This document shows positions 13,309 to 23,869 of a DNA stretch of 64,000 bases, in pieces. The stretch is from Embiotoca jacksoni (taxonomy: Eukaryota; Chordata; Actinopteri; Embiotocidae): NCBI GenBank assembly GCA_022577435.1, contig JAKOON010000012.1, forward strand, positions 2,691,001 through 2,755,000, in the 5' to 3' direction. The notes beneath the pieces are model-generated. The model ran no database searches, was not told the origin of the DNA, and saw nothing but the letters and a program-made list of their open reading frames with translations. Position numbers and translations under genes: made by a program. The first letter of the stretch is position 1, and each line of letters starts with the position of its first letter.

Positions 13309-13519
13309 GCAAATTCCATGATTTGCTTGTCAGTACATTATATACGTGTAAAATGAGTCGCTGAAAGCACGTGCAAAGCTGGAAAACGTTGTCGCACTGA
13401 AATGTGGAGTTAGACCGTTAAACAGTTTCTCACCCGTTTTCAGCTCAGGTTTTGTTTAGGCGGAGCTAAAACCTAACCTATCTACCTCACAACAACCCAT
13501 CTACGTCAGATCACAGCCG

Positions 13520-13600
13520 GTTTATATAACCTTCTGCACGGCTCCTCCTCTCACAGGGCGGAAACGTTATAAAAGCCTGCAGCTCATTTGCATAAGAGGT
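13520..13600 (+). promoter_or_regulatory. TATA-type promoter of the THAP gene
   Basis: Two TATA-like boxes are seen: TATATAA (13523-13529) and TATAAAAG (13568-13575). A perfect octamer ATTTGCAT, the POU/Oct motif, lies at 13586-13593. With the second box, transcription would start near 13600, about 70 bases before the ATG at 13672. The motifs are seen; promoter activity is inferred. Confidence 0.5.
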
Positions 13601-13671
13601 CATCCCACTGGACTTCAGTTCTACTCCTGCCGTAGTCAGATTGTTATCATACATCAGCTAGCTGCCACAGG

Positions 13672-14039
13672 ATGTCTCCCTCCACCCGCAAGTGCATCGT
13701 TCCTGGAAGCAAGAACCTCCAAACTGGCGCTGCATCGCTATTTAAATGTCCTACTGAGGAAGAAAGGAAAAAGAGGCGGATCGATTTTGTCAAGAGCCAC
13801 GCTGATGGAGAGCTTCGCGTCAACAACAACAGCCGCCTGCGCAGGGACCATTTCACGGCGGATTGTTTCACCAACTTCCACCGGAGACGGACGGAGTTCA
13901 CGGACAACACCGCTCCTCCTGCAGCGCGGAGCCGAACCGAGCTTCACCCTCACGGCCGTTCATCTCTCGGTCGCACCGGCACCGTCCGCTGCCGGCAGGG
14001 TCCGCCGCCGCCGCCGCCGCCAGCAGTTCACCACTCAGC
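13672..14039 (+). CDS. THAP-like zinc-finger protein, exon 1 (degenerate domain)
   Basis: The frame opens at 13672 in a good initiation context (A at -3). Residues 1-79 follow the layout of a THAP domain, the C2CH DNA-binding finger of P-element, Kolobok and THAP-family proteins. C8 is in place, basic residues (RKKRR, 32-36) are central, and the C-terminal signature HFTADCF lies at 60-66. Key residues are lost. The second zinc cysteine is S13, the third is R57 (in C-x2-H60), and the expected tryptophan is R36. Each is one base away from the usual codon. The rest of the exon is Pro/Arg-rich, ending in a CCG repeat. A canonical donor GTAAGT begins at 14040. Without splicing the frame ends at 14043 (123 codons). 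It may be a decayed gene or a variant fold without zinc. I favour decay. Confidence 0.6.
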
Positions 14040-14484
14040 GTAAGTTCTGTGTGCTTGTTATAATTATACTAGATAACTTTTCCACAGTAACTCTGCTACA
14101 TTTAGCCCGCGGTGCAAACCGCTAACGTGATTTCACTCGGTGTCGAATAACTTTATTTTCATGAAATGGGAGCTAACGTGCTAATTAGCTTCTATTGAGC
14201 TCGTAGCAGAGTTCAGAGGAAAAATGCACCGATAACCGCGGATTTTTGTATGCGTCTCAATATAGCTCCGATAAGGAACTATGCTATATGTAACTCTGTA
14301 TTTTACATGTCGGGGTGATGGTGAACATGGACCAGAGGATATCTAGTCCTTCCGATTAATGAGGGTTGTTGTTTTTGTACTCTGGTGTAACGTTACAATC
14401 AGCGACCCTCTCGGTTACATGTACCGATCGATACCAGTCCGGATAAACGAGCCCGACTACATGTGCAGGAGGCTGCAGAGAGCA

Positions 14485-14523
14485 GGTGGAGGTGGAGGTG
14501 GAGGAGGAGGTGGAGGTGGAGGG
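14485..14523 (+). repeat. (GGA/GGT)n tract, G-quadruplex-prone
   Basis: Thirteen or so GGN triplets (GGTGGAGGTGGAGGTGGAGG and on) form a purine-rich run. It reads as poly-glycine in one frame and has many GG pairs that could stack as a two-layer quadruplex. Confidence 0.85.
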
Positions 14524-14575
14524 ACATCAGTGAAAGAGAAAGACTGTCGGCTCGACCTGAGCAGGTTCAAAGTTT

Positions 14576-14629
14576 GAATTGATGTGATATAATGAATTGA
14601 CGTGATATAATGAATTGATGTGATGTAAT
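14576..14629 (+). repeat. Three tandem copies of an 18-bp unit
   Basis: GAATTGATGTGATATAAT is repeated three times (14576-14593, 14594-14611, 14612-14629). Copy 2 differs by one base (GACGTG) and copy 3 by one (GATGTA). The array lies inside the predicted intron of the THAP gene. Confidence 0.93.
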
Positions 14630-14852
14630 GCAGCGTTGTTCATGTTGCAGTCGTTGCAGAACTAAATCAACTCCTCCGCTCTTATTATCGCCACTATTGT
14701 AATGCAGCTGCGTCAGAAGTAGTTGGAGAGCTCACCGTCTGCCGTCTCTGGTGTCCAGTTTTACTCCTGTGTTGCAGATGGATTTGATTGCATCTGTATG
14801 TTTCACTCATTGGACAAATAAATTCTAATTCTATTCTGTCCTCCCAAAGCAG

Positions 14853-15087
14853 GCTGCTCCATCCACCAGACAGACAGAAGTGGGACATCATGCATAAAGT
14901 CACCGGAGAGGTTGGATGTCAGATGGACCGCTTAGTGGGGAAAAGAACTGCAGCCACAGGACTGTCCTACAGAACACTGGACCCCTTCCAGGGAGTGGGT
15001 GGAGCTTCAGCTCCTTCAGGACACGCCCCGCCAGTCTCAGAGCAGAGAAGACTGATGGTTTTCTCACTATTTCAAAGCCTAATTTAA
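14853..15087 (+). CDS. THAP-like gene, exon 2
   Basis: Joined at 14039/14853, the frame continues for 77 codons to TAA at 15085-15087, giving 200 residues in total. The exon is richer in G+C than the flanks. It contains a short VGCQMD segment and then LSYRTLDP, and ends in a Ser/Phe/Leu-rich tail. From memory, small fish THAP proteins carry a comparable Cys-Gln-x-Asp segment after the finger, but this was not checked. No DDE catalytic core is visible, so it is not a complete transposase. The stop lies 99 bp inside the right terminal repeat. The in-frame join supports the model; no transcript evidence is available. Confidence 0.48.
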
Positions 15088-15185
15088 CAAACTTGTCTGT
15101 ATTTGTTTTCATTCAAATTTGGATGGGTAGTTAACAACCCATACTTCTGTGGTGTGATGAACTTAAAACTCATTTTCATTTCTAG

Positions 15186-15201
15186 TTTACAGCATCTTTA
15201 A
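15186..15201 (-). repeat. Right terminal inverted repeat of the THAP element
   Basis: TTTACAGCATCTTTAA is the exact reverse complement of the left end at 13293-13308. The closing TTAA (15198-15201) marks the insertion edge. Confidence 0.88.
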
Positions 15202-15267
15202 CACAATCCGGGTTTTCAGACTATAATCGCATTCAAGACTAAAGCTGTGAGAAATAGTTGGATAGAG

Positions 15268-15544
15268 CCCAGTACTTGACCAGTACTAGTAGGGAGCCAC
15301 CCCTAGTATGGTTCGATCCCCAGCACCTCCTGTCCACATGCTTAAGTGTCCTTGAGCAAGACACTCAACCCTAAGTTGCTCCCGATGGTGTACCATCGGT
15401 GTGTGAATGTGCTCCTGATGGCAGCGCCTTGCATGGTGATCTGTCTCATTAGTGTGTGAATGGGTGAATGGAAAAACCATGTTAAAGCGCTTTGAGACCG
15501 AAAGGTGATAAAGCGCTATACAAGTACAGGCCATTTACCATTTA
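15268..15544 (+). mobile_element. tRNA-derived SINE, plus strand
   Basis: A perfect pol III B box, GGTTCGATCCC, lies at 15310-15320. The body contains phrases typical of an abundant fish SINE (GTCCTTGAGCAAGACACTCA, TGAATGGGTGAATGG, AAAGCGCTTTGAG, AAAGCGCTATACAAGTAC) and ends CCATTTACCATTTA. The A box is degraded and the left edge is approximate. The minus-strand frame at 15286-15534 is not a gene. It sits about 65 bp beyond the THAP transposon as a separate insertion. Confidence 0.75.
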
Positions 15545-16063
15545 GTATTGGAGCGCTACTCCAAAATGATCTCAGCAGGCAACACTATAAATGTGTATTT
15601 CCATGGCTCGAGACTGTCATTGTTTCTGATTTGGAACTAAAACATCTCCAACTGGTGGCTGCACTACTGACACTGAATGCTGTTCTGACGCGAGGTTCAA
15701 AATGTTTTTAACTATTTAAATTTGTATTTCTATTTAATCATAGGACTACGAGTTATTAGGTAGGGGCGATTCTCTAAACATTTGAAAAGACGACTGATAA
15801 TTATCACAATCATCTTGTCGCAAAACAGTTTTATATCTTTTTGAATCCGTCCTTTGTAATTTTTGTTTTCACCACAGAAGTGTTTTGGTATGTTCACCAA
15901 CAGAAAATATTATGAAGATGAACGCTGGCATTCAGTGGCATTCCTCTTTTAACATAGCAGATTGTTGGCAACTCAGGTAATTTAGCTGCGTGTACTCATA
16001 ATTAATTTGAGACAAAAACATTAGCATTATCATTCAACATCACGTACATTTTCCAAACTGTAC

Positions 16064-16141
16064 CGCCAAAGCACAGCTCGGCCTGGGACAGGATAGCCAA
16101 CAGTTTCTTGTTGATGCCCATGTTTTTTGGCAGAGCATGAT
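16064..16141 (-). CDS. Possible isolated exon, 78 nt, unrecognised
   Basis: On the minus strand a 78-nt open segment lies between AACTCAG (acceptor side, AG at 16146-16142) and GTACAG (donor side, GT at 16063-16062). It reads HALPKNMGINKKLLAILSQA and then ELCFGG. About 18 of 25 codons end in G or C, well above the AT-rich flanks. I do not recognise the peptide. The plus strand is also open here with similar third-position GC, which weakens the case. No partner exon was found on the minus strand. Treat it as a hypothesis: an exon of a gene larger than this window, a retrocopy fragment, or chance. Confidence 0.22.
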
Positions 16142-18644
16142 CTGAGTTAGTTACAGGAGAGAGTTGATTGATAGAATGCTAATTGTGTCCTTGGTAAGCA
16201 GCAGATGCTCCGTCACAGATGCTACAGACAAATTAGACTTGCTCATGAATCAGGAGTACAATTGGCAACATTTTAGTTTAGCATTTGTAAGCAATATTTA
16301 AACAATTAAGAAATGCTTTGTCCCAGTTTATAATGCAATTTCAGTTATGTATACAGACTTCACTTAACATGTACAAACACAATTATTTGCATTAGGAAAG
16401 CAACTGCTTTCGGGTCGCAGAAAGTCAATAATGAGGACCCAGCGATCTTATCTGGAAAAACTTTACTGAAATGGCCACGGGACAAAAACAACCAGGTCTT
16501 TGTGCTCATGTTCAATGTGGGCTCCTGATTGTAGCCAGTTGATTGACCCATAAGGAGTTAGCAGAGAAACTGTGGTCATACTATTACACCCTTAACAACA
16601 AATGCAAGGGTGAGCTCAGAGATGTTGAAGAAACACATTTCAGCATCTGTATCCGTACCAACATTCTCAATCTTCGGTTAACTGATTAAAGCTTGTGACG
16701 ATATGAGAGTGTGTAATTAACTGGTAAACTGTCAGCTCCCAGCCTCTCCTTCCTCGCTAGGTTGGTGCACTACAAACACTACGGTGGACACCACGACAAG
16801 CCCGTGGCCCCGTATAAACTGTGCAGGCTGGAGATCATATAAGATAGAGCAAATGAACAAAATATAAGCAAACAGGAAAAACTATGAAATGTTCCCAGCA
16901 TTTCTGTTCAGGAGTCCAGAAAGAGTTCCGTCCACTGCTCAATATCATTTATCCTTCATTGCCGAAAACCGCATGGGCAAATTCTGTGGTTTGTCAAGAG
17001 CCTCTTTGGGAACAATCCAGCACCTTTCACCTCTTCACACACTGTATTTTTGACCTCATGACCACAGGAGTTGTAGCAATACCTGTCTGATGATCTAGAA
17101 GGGGCATTTTAACAGCATTGAAAGCCTCCTTTTTCTTGACATTTTCCTTCACCATTGATTTTCATTTGTGCATTGTTGGGTTGCTGTCAGCCATTGACCA
17201 CCTTCTGACCACAACTCAAAGCAGCTACCTCTGGCTCTGGATATGCCCACTGTGATTCTACATGGCATCCCCATGATGGAAAGAAAATATTCAAAGAGAT
17301 GGGAGTTTTAGACCCTCGAGTTAGGGGCCTAAAGCCAGATGTTCCCAGTTCACCCTTACTGCACATTTGGGTTTCAGCTTCCCAAGCCACATGATCCTGC
17401 TCGCCAGTCGGTAATGATCAGTTGATAAATCATTACTTCTCTTTAGCTTAATGTCCAACACATGCATTGAGCTCCCAGTCTTAAAAACATGAATCCGCAG
17501 GATATTTCTTCAGCACAGTCCCACCCAGAGATCTCGAGAGTACCAAAATGCTCCAAAATGCCCTTAATCCCATATTACAGTGGCCTGAAGCTTCATCATT
17601 GCAAAATGCTGCCGCATAGAAGCACCCGTCTTGTTCCCGAGAGAGAACTCAAACACAGAGCCGATCAGTGAGGGATTCATGAGTATCCCCACACTTGCAC
17701 ACCGCAGTGCTGTAATTTTTCTGTTGAGAATGAAATAGGCAGATGGGCAACTGATTTTAAAAGAATAGATTATTTAATCAAGGATGTAATACCAACAACA
17801 TAGAAACTATTGTACCTCTAAATTATTAATGTTGCTAGTGGTGTCTATATATATATTAAAACAATTTACAGCATTTATCCCTCTACGCTCTGCCAAATGT
17901 TACATTAAAATTTATTGTAGGCACCTTTGCTTTTGAGTGTTCGTCTTATGGTTTCTTTAATCGCTCGCTGGCAGCATCGACGTAAAATTTGTTTACTGTT
18001 TTCTATTAACGTAAATGGTTATATGTAATACCTCTGCAATTGTTAACCGAGTAGTAGTATTGATAACTGCCTTTCATTTCTTCTCTATTTTATTATTTAT
18101 TTTAATTTAATAAAATAAATGTAAATCTTATGGAACACCCGTCCCATGTAGCTATATAGTATTACGTGAATATATAGGTACAGTTTTAAACGTAATGGCG
18201 CGATTACCTGTTTTTATACACTAATAAAATTTGTCTTACAACTGTTGTTCCCTTATTATGAAAACTAAAATAACTGGCAGTGCCTCCAACAGAATTAAGG
18301 CAGTAAAATAAAAGGTCTATGCCTCTTATTAAGTCCTTTTATCTTGGGTTTTAATTGTATGTTACCCCTTTTAACCAGCTCTTACCAGAACATGAAGGTG
18401 CTGAACTTTGACACACCAAACATACTTCAAAGGCATTTACAAAAACAGTTTGGCATTTATTACACGTGAACATCAATATACGGTGCACCCCCACTCTCAC
18501 ACATTCACTCAATACACTACTTCATGCCGATCTAGCAATAGTTTGTTTTAACAACTGGTTTCAAATGCACAGGTAAATAAAAATGAAAGCAAAGCTAACG
18601 GATATTATGCTTATGCTGATGGCTACTCGCGATTAGCATCACAA

Positions 18645-18675
18645 CTTGTGACTAAACACAACGTTTAGTCACGAG
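18645..18675. repeat. Strong inverted repeat (13-bp arms, 5-nt loop)
   Basis: CTTGTGACTAAAC (18645-18657) pairs with GTTTAGTCACGAG (18663-18675) with one mismatch around the loop ACAAC. TTTAGTCA recurs once just downstream, near 18681. It could be a transposon sub-terminal repeat, a transcribed hairpin, or a paired binding site. Confidence 0.8.
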
Positions 18676-18739
18676 TAAGTTTAGTCAATATAGAAAACAA
18701 TACACAAACTCATATTTACCTCTTGCAGATCACAACAGT

Positions 18740-18924
18740 CCAATGGTTGTCAGCCATTAAGTTATGAACATTATTGCTCTCTTACACTGGTCACTGTTCA
18801 CTTGACGGTGATAACTCGCTTCTGCATTTCCCCCGACATGCTGATCCTGGCCGCATACGACTAAGCCCCGCCCCTCTACCTGAGAATGGGGTTGGATTGG
18901 CTGTTGGTATCAGGACAAGCCAAT
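18740..18924. promoter_or_regulatory. GC-box / CCAAT cluster
   Basis: A GC box CCCCGCCCC (18866-18874) lies between CCAAT (18740-18744), inverted CCAAT ATTGG (18896-18900) and CCAAT (18920-18924). This is promoter-like wording in an otherwise AT-rich stretch. No gene follows on either strand, so it may be the relic of a transposon promoter. No TATA box at suitable spacing was identified. Confidence 0.3.
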
Positions 18925-19336
18925 TAAACAAAGACAAAACAAAGATTGACATATTTTACAACTACCAAATTAGACTGTTAGGGAGAACACACGTGCTGAA
19001 TCATGTACATATCAAACAAACTATGCTCATTTACATAAACTGAAACCTTTGAACTGTAAAGATTATGAGTCTCTTATTGAAACACATTTTATCCACCTGT
19101 ATCTATTTTTAACCATACTTATACACTTTTAACTCAGTTTTAGAAAACTATTTACATCCTGATGTCGAAATGAATTTTTAGCCAGGGCTACACTTATAAA
19201 TGCAATACATTATTATAGCAGCTAATTATTAGTATTTTAACCTCTTGAAATCTATGAATTGCTGTTGTGTCAATCATTTTAAACTGTGATGTGAGAGCAG
19301 GGTTTCCTTAAATCTACAGAACTTCCGTTTCAAATG

Positions 19337-19802
19337 TTAAAGGTCCCATATTTGACACTTTTCTGGTGTTTTGTTTGTCGTCTTGATCCTGACCAAAAAT
19401 ATCAAAAACTGTCAAAATATGGTGCTCCATCTCCTCTCTCAAACTTTGCTGTCGAGCTCTACCAAGAACAGGCGGTTTTGTGTCTGTGTCTTTCAGGAGT
19501 ATTGCTATTGATGACCCTCTCTTCTAATTGGCTGGCTCTTTTCTAAGTGAAGATTAGCCAGGTCAAACACAGTTTTTGCTCAGTCTTGTAGCTTGCTAGT
19601 GATGCATATTACATGAGCGTGAGTTTGTGACATTACAAATTTACCCAAGAAAAGTTGCTCGTTTAAACTGAACAGCTGCTGAATACAGCCTGTTTTAATT
19701 TCTACATGGACTGAAAACATTGACACTTTTACAGTATTTATATTGCACCTAGACCTGCTCCTTATAAAAAAATAAAAATAAAAAAGCAGGTGGGACTTTT
19801 AA
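19337..19802 (+). mobile_element. TTAA-flanked MITE, 466 bp
   Basis: The element starts TTAAAGGTCCCA (19337-19348) and ends TGGGACTTTTAA (19791-19802). The ends are inverted repeats matching at 11 of 12 positions, with TTAA at both extremes. The beginning TTAAAGGTCCCATATTT matches, from memory, a very common teleost repeat start. There is no transposase; the frame at 19334-19546 is incidental. TTAA ends point to a piggyBac- or Kolobok-mobilised non-autonomous element. The internal sequence differs from that of the THAP element, so it is a separate family. Confidence 0.8.
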
Positions 19803-22800
19803 GGAAGATTCTTTAAGTTGTATGTTAAAGTTGTTCTGGGTGAAAAATGTTGTTCCTTCCATTATGGCCATTTATGGGTATATTCTACAGTAACCGATTC
19901 TAGGTTCAAATCTTCAGCAAATATGACACAAACTAGGTAACATTTCACTGAATTCCATGTTGAATTCATTCAATATGATTATCATGTGCAAGACAAAAAC
20001 ATCAGCCTGCTCTCCACACACTGTAATCCAGTGCAAGAATTTGCAAGAAGAGTAATTCTGTCATTCCTTTTTTTTTCTGGCATTAGAAGCTAGACTACTT
20101 TACATGTAAAAAGCCTTTTTTGAGGTGAACATAAGCCCATAATCTAATGTACAATGATATGACTACAACCTAGCAACTGTGGCCTTAAATCATTCTTTCC
20201 CAGAGGTTCTAAATTAACATTAGCATAACAAGCTAGAAACAGAAACAAACAAAAGGGTATTACTGTGTGTATCATTTTAAATTTAGGTCGAATCTGAATA
20301 TTATTACATTCTGTTGAATTTCGATTGTAAAATATACGAGACAAATTATTGAAACTCCAAGACCGAGACTGTATTTAATTAAAACTTTACTAAAAATCCA
20401 CAGTCCTTTGCCAGTTCAAATATTTGACAGTTTTAATCAAATAAAGTGTCATACTTGTGTACGGATGCCCCTCACTGCTCCCCAGTTAGCTTTGAGTGAA
20501 GCTGAACAGAAGGCGTTAGATAAGGAAGTGATGGTGGTGAGTGTACTTTTATGGCTCACTCCCTTCATATTTTTCTCAGACGAAATTCTTTCTACCAACA
20601 TACAAAGGATTATTTCAATCAGTCTCTTTCTTGTGACTGAAGTTATGCAGGCTTTGATGCCGCATTCTTTGTGAATGATATTTATATATTATTTATATAT
20701 CTTTCACATGCCAGAATTGGTCCAAATTAGCAGAATGCTCTATTTCTTAAGATAGTTTTTATTTATTTATTTTCTGGGGTGGCGTGGCTAACAGTATATG
20801 TATTTTTAAAAAATTTTTTAAACTATATGTATAAAAACAGAGTTGCTACTTTTGGTGCATTCTATAATTTTCAAACTAAATCTTGAGAGTTTGGTCTGTC
20901 TGTATTAACCAAAACAAGATACCTGAAGATAGCACCGCAAACTCTCACAATTTACTGCTGAGGGGCAGTTTTCTATTTATTCTGTTATTTTATAAGATTG
21001 GCTGTTCAATTTCCAGCAGAAAGAAAATAAGCAATCAATTTATTGAGATTATTACAAAAAAAGTAATAGATAAATAAGTAATGCAAATTATTGTTGGATG
21101 CAGCCCTATATGCCTCATCTATACATAAAGTAAAGTAAGTGCATGGGTTAAAAATCATACTACTACTTTAATACTATTATAAGTTACACTTATTACAATA
21201 ATAAGGAAAAGGCATGCGGAAAATACTGCAGATCTGCAGGATCTCCATATCACGATGGAATGCTCTTCTCTCCTGCAACCCCAAGACTTCGATGCTTTTT
21301 GCATATAAATCGCTTTAAAAAAAAAGAACTTTTTCATGCTGTCAAAATCATGGAAATGTGAGTTTTTGTTGGATATAAAGAGCAGGAAATGAGATGTAAA
21401 TAGTGAATGCATGCAATCAGTTTTTAACTTTGCCACCAGTTCTTGAAAATCAGTGACGACTCAATAGCAGCTTTTATCACGGGCCATTCAGCTGCTGCCT
21501 TCTTTCTGATGAAATGTGCTGATTTCCTCTGTGCTGTACTGAGCATTTGTGTCCTCGGCCTTTGGCTGCTCTGAGCTTCCAGGCAGCTGGAGGTGTCTGC
21601 AGCTGCTCTGCCCTCTGCCCTCCGCTAGCTTTATAGCAAGGCTTCAAGTCACTTGTGTCACTCACTTTTCCCTCCAAAAGTTAAATAGGGCATGTTGAAA
21701 TACTAACACTAATATCCTATTACTGATTGTGCTTTGAGCTACGAACAACTGACTGACTCTGGAAATGGGCACAGACCCACAGTGTAAGTCAGAAGAGATT
21801 GGAGTGTCAGTGGAGTAATGGAGTAATAGTGCTTAAATTTCAACTCGGTGTTCCTTTCCTTTTAGATCAGAAGGGAATGAAAGTAATTCTGTACTGAGTG
21901 CTGCTTGGTTAAATCAGAGACCACTGTGATGCAGCAAGACTTTGGTCATTATATTTCAAGCCTGTGCAATCATTTTGAAATTATACATTTTACAACTCAG
22001 AAAATAGAATATAGACTTTCCTCTGACAGTAAATTCAAGGCAAAGGTTACACAGAGCAAGGTTTCACTTCATGAAGCTAGATTTCTACCCTGCCCAAAAT
22101 GAAGCAGAGATGTCATTGTTTTTAATCTTTATATACTGTATATCACTAATATCAATATTTGTTTCCCTCAGGTACAGAACCTGCTTCCTCAACTTTCTGT
22201 TAAAAATAATTGTCATTGTAAGAAACTGTCCCAGCCTTAAGTTTGGGTTTGTTGTTGCATAAGTGTAGATTTAAGGGCTTGTCTTTTGCAGTTTCAGAAG
22301 TTAAAAAGCATGGCACTGAGCCAAGATGCCCTTAAAGCTGCTCTACTTCCCCATCCTGAACAAACCATGGACGAGAGCCCCGAGACCTCAAAATGGCCAG
22401 TTATAAAGATACAAATAAATAGAAGCTGCCAATCAGCACAGCGTCTCACTGAACTGTACTATCCATTGCATACAGACCTCGACAACAGCAGAAACTGATC
22501 TGGTCGGTGTTTATATGTGTGTCTCTGAATGTGTTTCTAAAGGTAGTTTTTTCTTTTTTAAATATCAAAACGTAAGTCTGGTAAAAAAAATGTATTCTGA
22601 AGAAGAGATGTACATTTTTAGGGGGGTAATCAATGCCGGGAGAGCAACTTTAAGTGAAATTGTAAATGAATTGTCATGTCTACAAACTTATATCTGCATT
22701 ACTATTCTCTGGGGTGCAATAGGACAACATTTTGTCCCAAACTCTTTGCTACAGGATGTAATTGATCTCAAATCACGTTAATACTCTAGTCTTTCCACAC

Positions 22801-23869
22801 TAGTCTTTCCACACTAGTCTTTCCACATATAAACATGAAAAATGTGGCCTGCAAATCACTCTGCATCTGTGCAACATTTCATTATTCTTCACAGCAGAAA
22901 CAACATAAGTCACAACAATGCATAAGGTGACTGGTTGATGTCTCAGAAACTCAGAAAAACCAACGTCCTTCCAAAAAAATACAATGTTGCTTTTTCACAT
23001 GACATCATGTCAAACCACCAGGCTAAGCAGAGGCAAATTTCATTCAATTTTTTTTTCAAAAGACTAACAATCAATTTTTTACATTGGACAGTAGGAAGAC
23101 AATTGTTAGGCATTTCAGCAAGGCTCTGTGGAACTAACAAGTATCACAGTTTTGGAAATTACTGCCTAAGAAATGAGCCCCTCATCTACATAGGGAGCAG
23201 GTCCTCTTCCACAGAGCCCAATATGTTTCCACAGTAGCCTATAAGGGATAAACCAAACCCGGCTTTAAGGCCACTGTAGATTCTCCTGCACGCTTGAAAA
23301 GGAAGCAGTGACGGTTTCCCAGCAAAATAAAGTGGAACATTCAAAACCTGTATGCTGTCAACCTGCTGAGTTTGCTGAGATTGGGTGATTTTATATCTCT
23401 AGGCAAACAAAACAATGAAGCCAATATCCACAATGTGATCACAATACAGGGCATTGGCTTAACAGCACAACAACCTGTTTTTCTCATGTCAGTCAATCAC
23501 TCTGTTTTGCCTCCATTAGTTAAACACAAATTGCAGTCATCCAGGAATTATATCCTGCTCCTGCAGTCAGTACTTGCTGCTATCTTGCAAATAATACTGT
23601 CATGCTCCTAGGATATATAAGATGTTGAGTTTAGATCATTTCATTGAATTTGTCAATATTAAAGTGATCTATAAATACTGAAATCACCAGGATCCTAAAA
23701 TGTTCTGTGAGCTGGTGTTTCCTCTCAGGGCTTCAGACACAGTGACACGGTGTGAGTCCACTGGGAGTTGTACAAGTCCTCCAACCTGAGCGACCATATA
23801 AGTTGTCTGTTCCTACCTTCCAGCAACAACCAATAGGAGTGTAACACAGCACAGACATTTTTCACCTCT
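19803..23869. other. Non-coding stretch
   Basis: No supported gene; open frames stay at or below about 100 codons without family resemblance. A GC-richer block at about 21480-21680 carries CAGCTG/CAGGCAGCTGG E-box words. A three-copy 14-bp minisatellite lies at 22787-22828. A palindromic AT tract occurs at about 20680-20705. Confidence 0.55.
22787..22828 (+). repeat. Three tandem copies of a 14-bp unit
   Basis: TAGTCTTTCCACAC is repeated head to tail at 22787-22800 and 22801-22814. A third copy at 22815-22828 differs only in its last base. Confidence 0.95.

Larger units (their letters stand above)
14040..14852 (+). other. Predicted intron of the THAP gene
   Basis: The donor GTAAGT is at 14040 and an acceptor follows CTGTCCTCCCAAAG at 14851-14852. 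Splicing keeps the reading frame. An earlier acceptor (AG at 14776-14777) would hit a stop after two codons. The intron holds a (GGA/GGT)n tract, three copies of an 18-bp repeat, and AATAAA at 14817-14822, which could end a transcript early. The open frame at 14359-14577 is mainly poly-glycine from the GGA tract. Confidence 0.45.
13293..15201 (+). mobile_element. TTAA-flanked THAP DNA transposon (Kolobok-like), 1.9 kb
   Basis: The element begins TTAAAGATGCTGTAAA (13293-13308) and ends with its exact reverse complement (15186-15201), so the 16-bp ends match perfectly and TTAA sits at both extremes. TTAA is the target site of the piggyBac and Kolobok superfamilies. Kolobok transposases carry an N-terminal THAP zinc finger, while piggyBac ends normally read TTAACCC. 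The element carries a THAP-like exon with its own TATA-type promoter, so Kolobok-like is the better label. At 1.9 kb, with only about 200 codons, no transposase core is present, and the copy should depend on enzyme from elsewhere. It is locally more GC-rich than its surroundings. Ends and frame are seen directly; the superfamily is inferred. Confidence 0.82.
15545..19336. other. AT-rich non-coding stretch
   Basis: No supported gene. Apart from the possible minus-strand exon at 16064-16141, open frames are short and unrelated. The part at about 17690-18360 is very AT-rich. A strong hairpin (18645-18675) and a GC-box/CCAAT cluster (18740-18924) suggest that an old DNA transposon could lie in 18.4-19.0 kb, but no terminal repeats were found. 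Confidence 0.5.

Noticed and set aside
15310..15320. Perfect tRNA B box as a possible tRNA gene
   Set aside because: No intact cloverleaf or A box, and the downstream body is that of a SINE.
15286..15534. 82-codon minus-strand frame
   Set aside because: It lies wholly inside the SINE.
19334..19546. 70-codon plus-strand frame
   Set aside because: It coincides with the MITE and has no transposase similarity.
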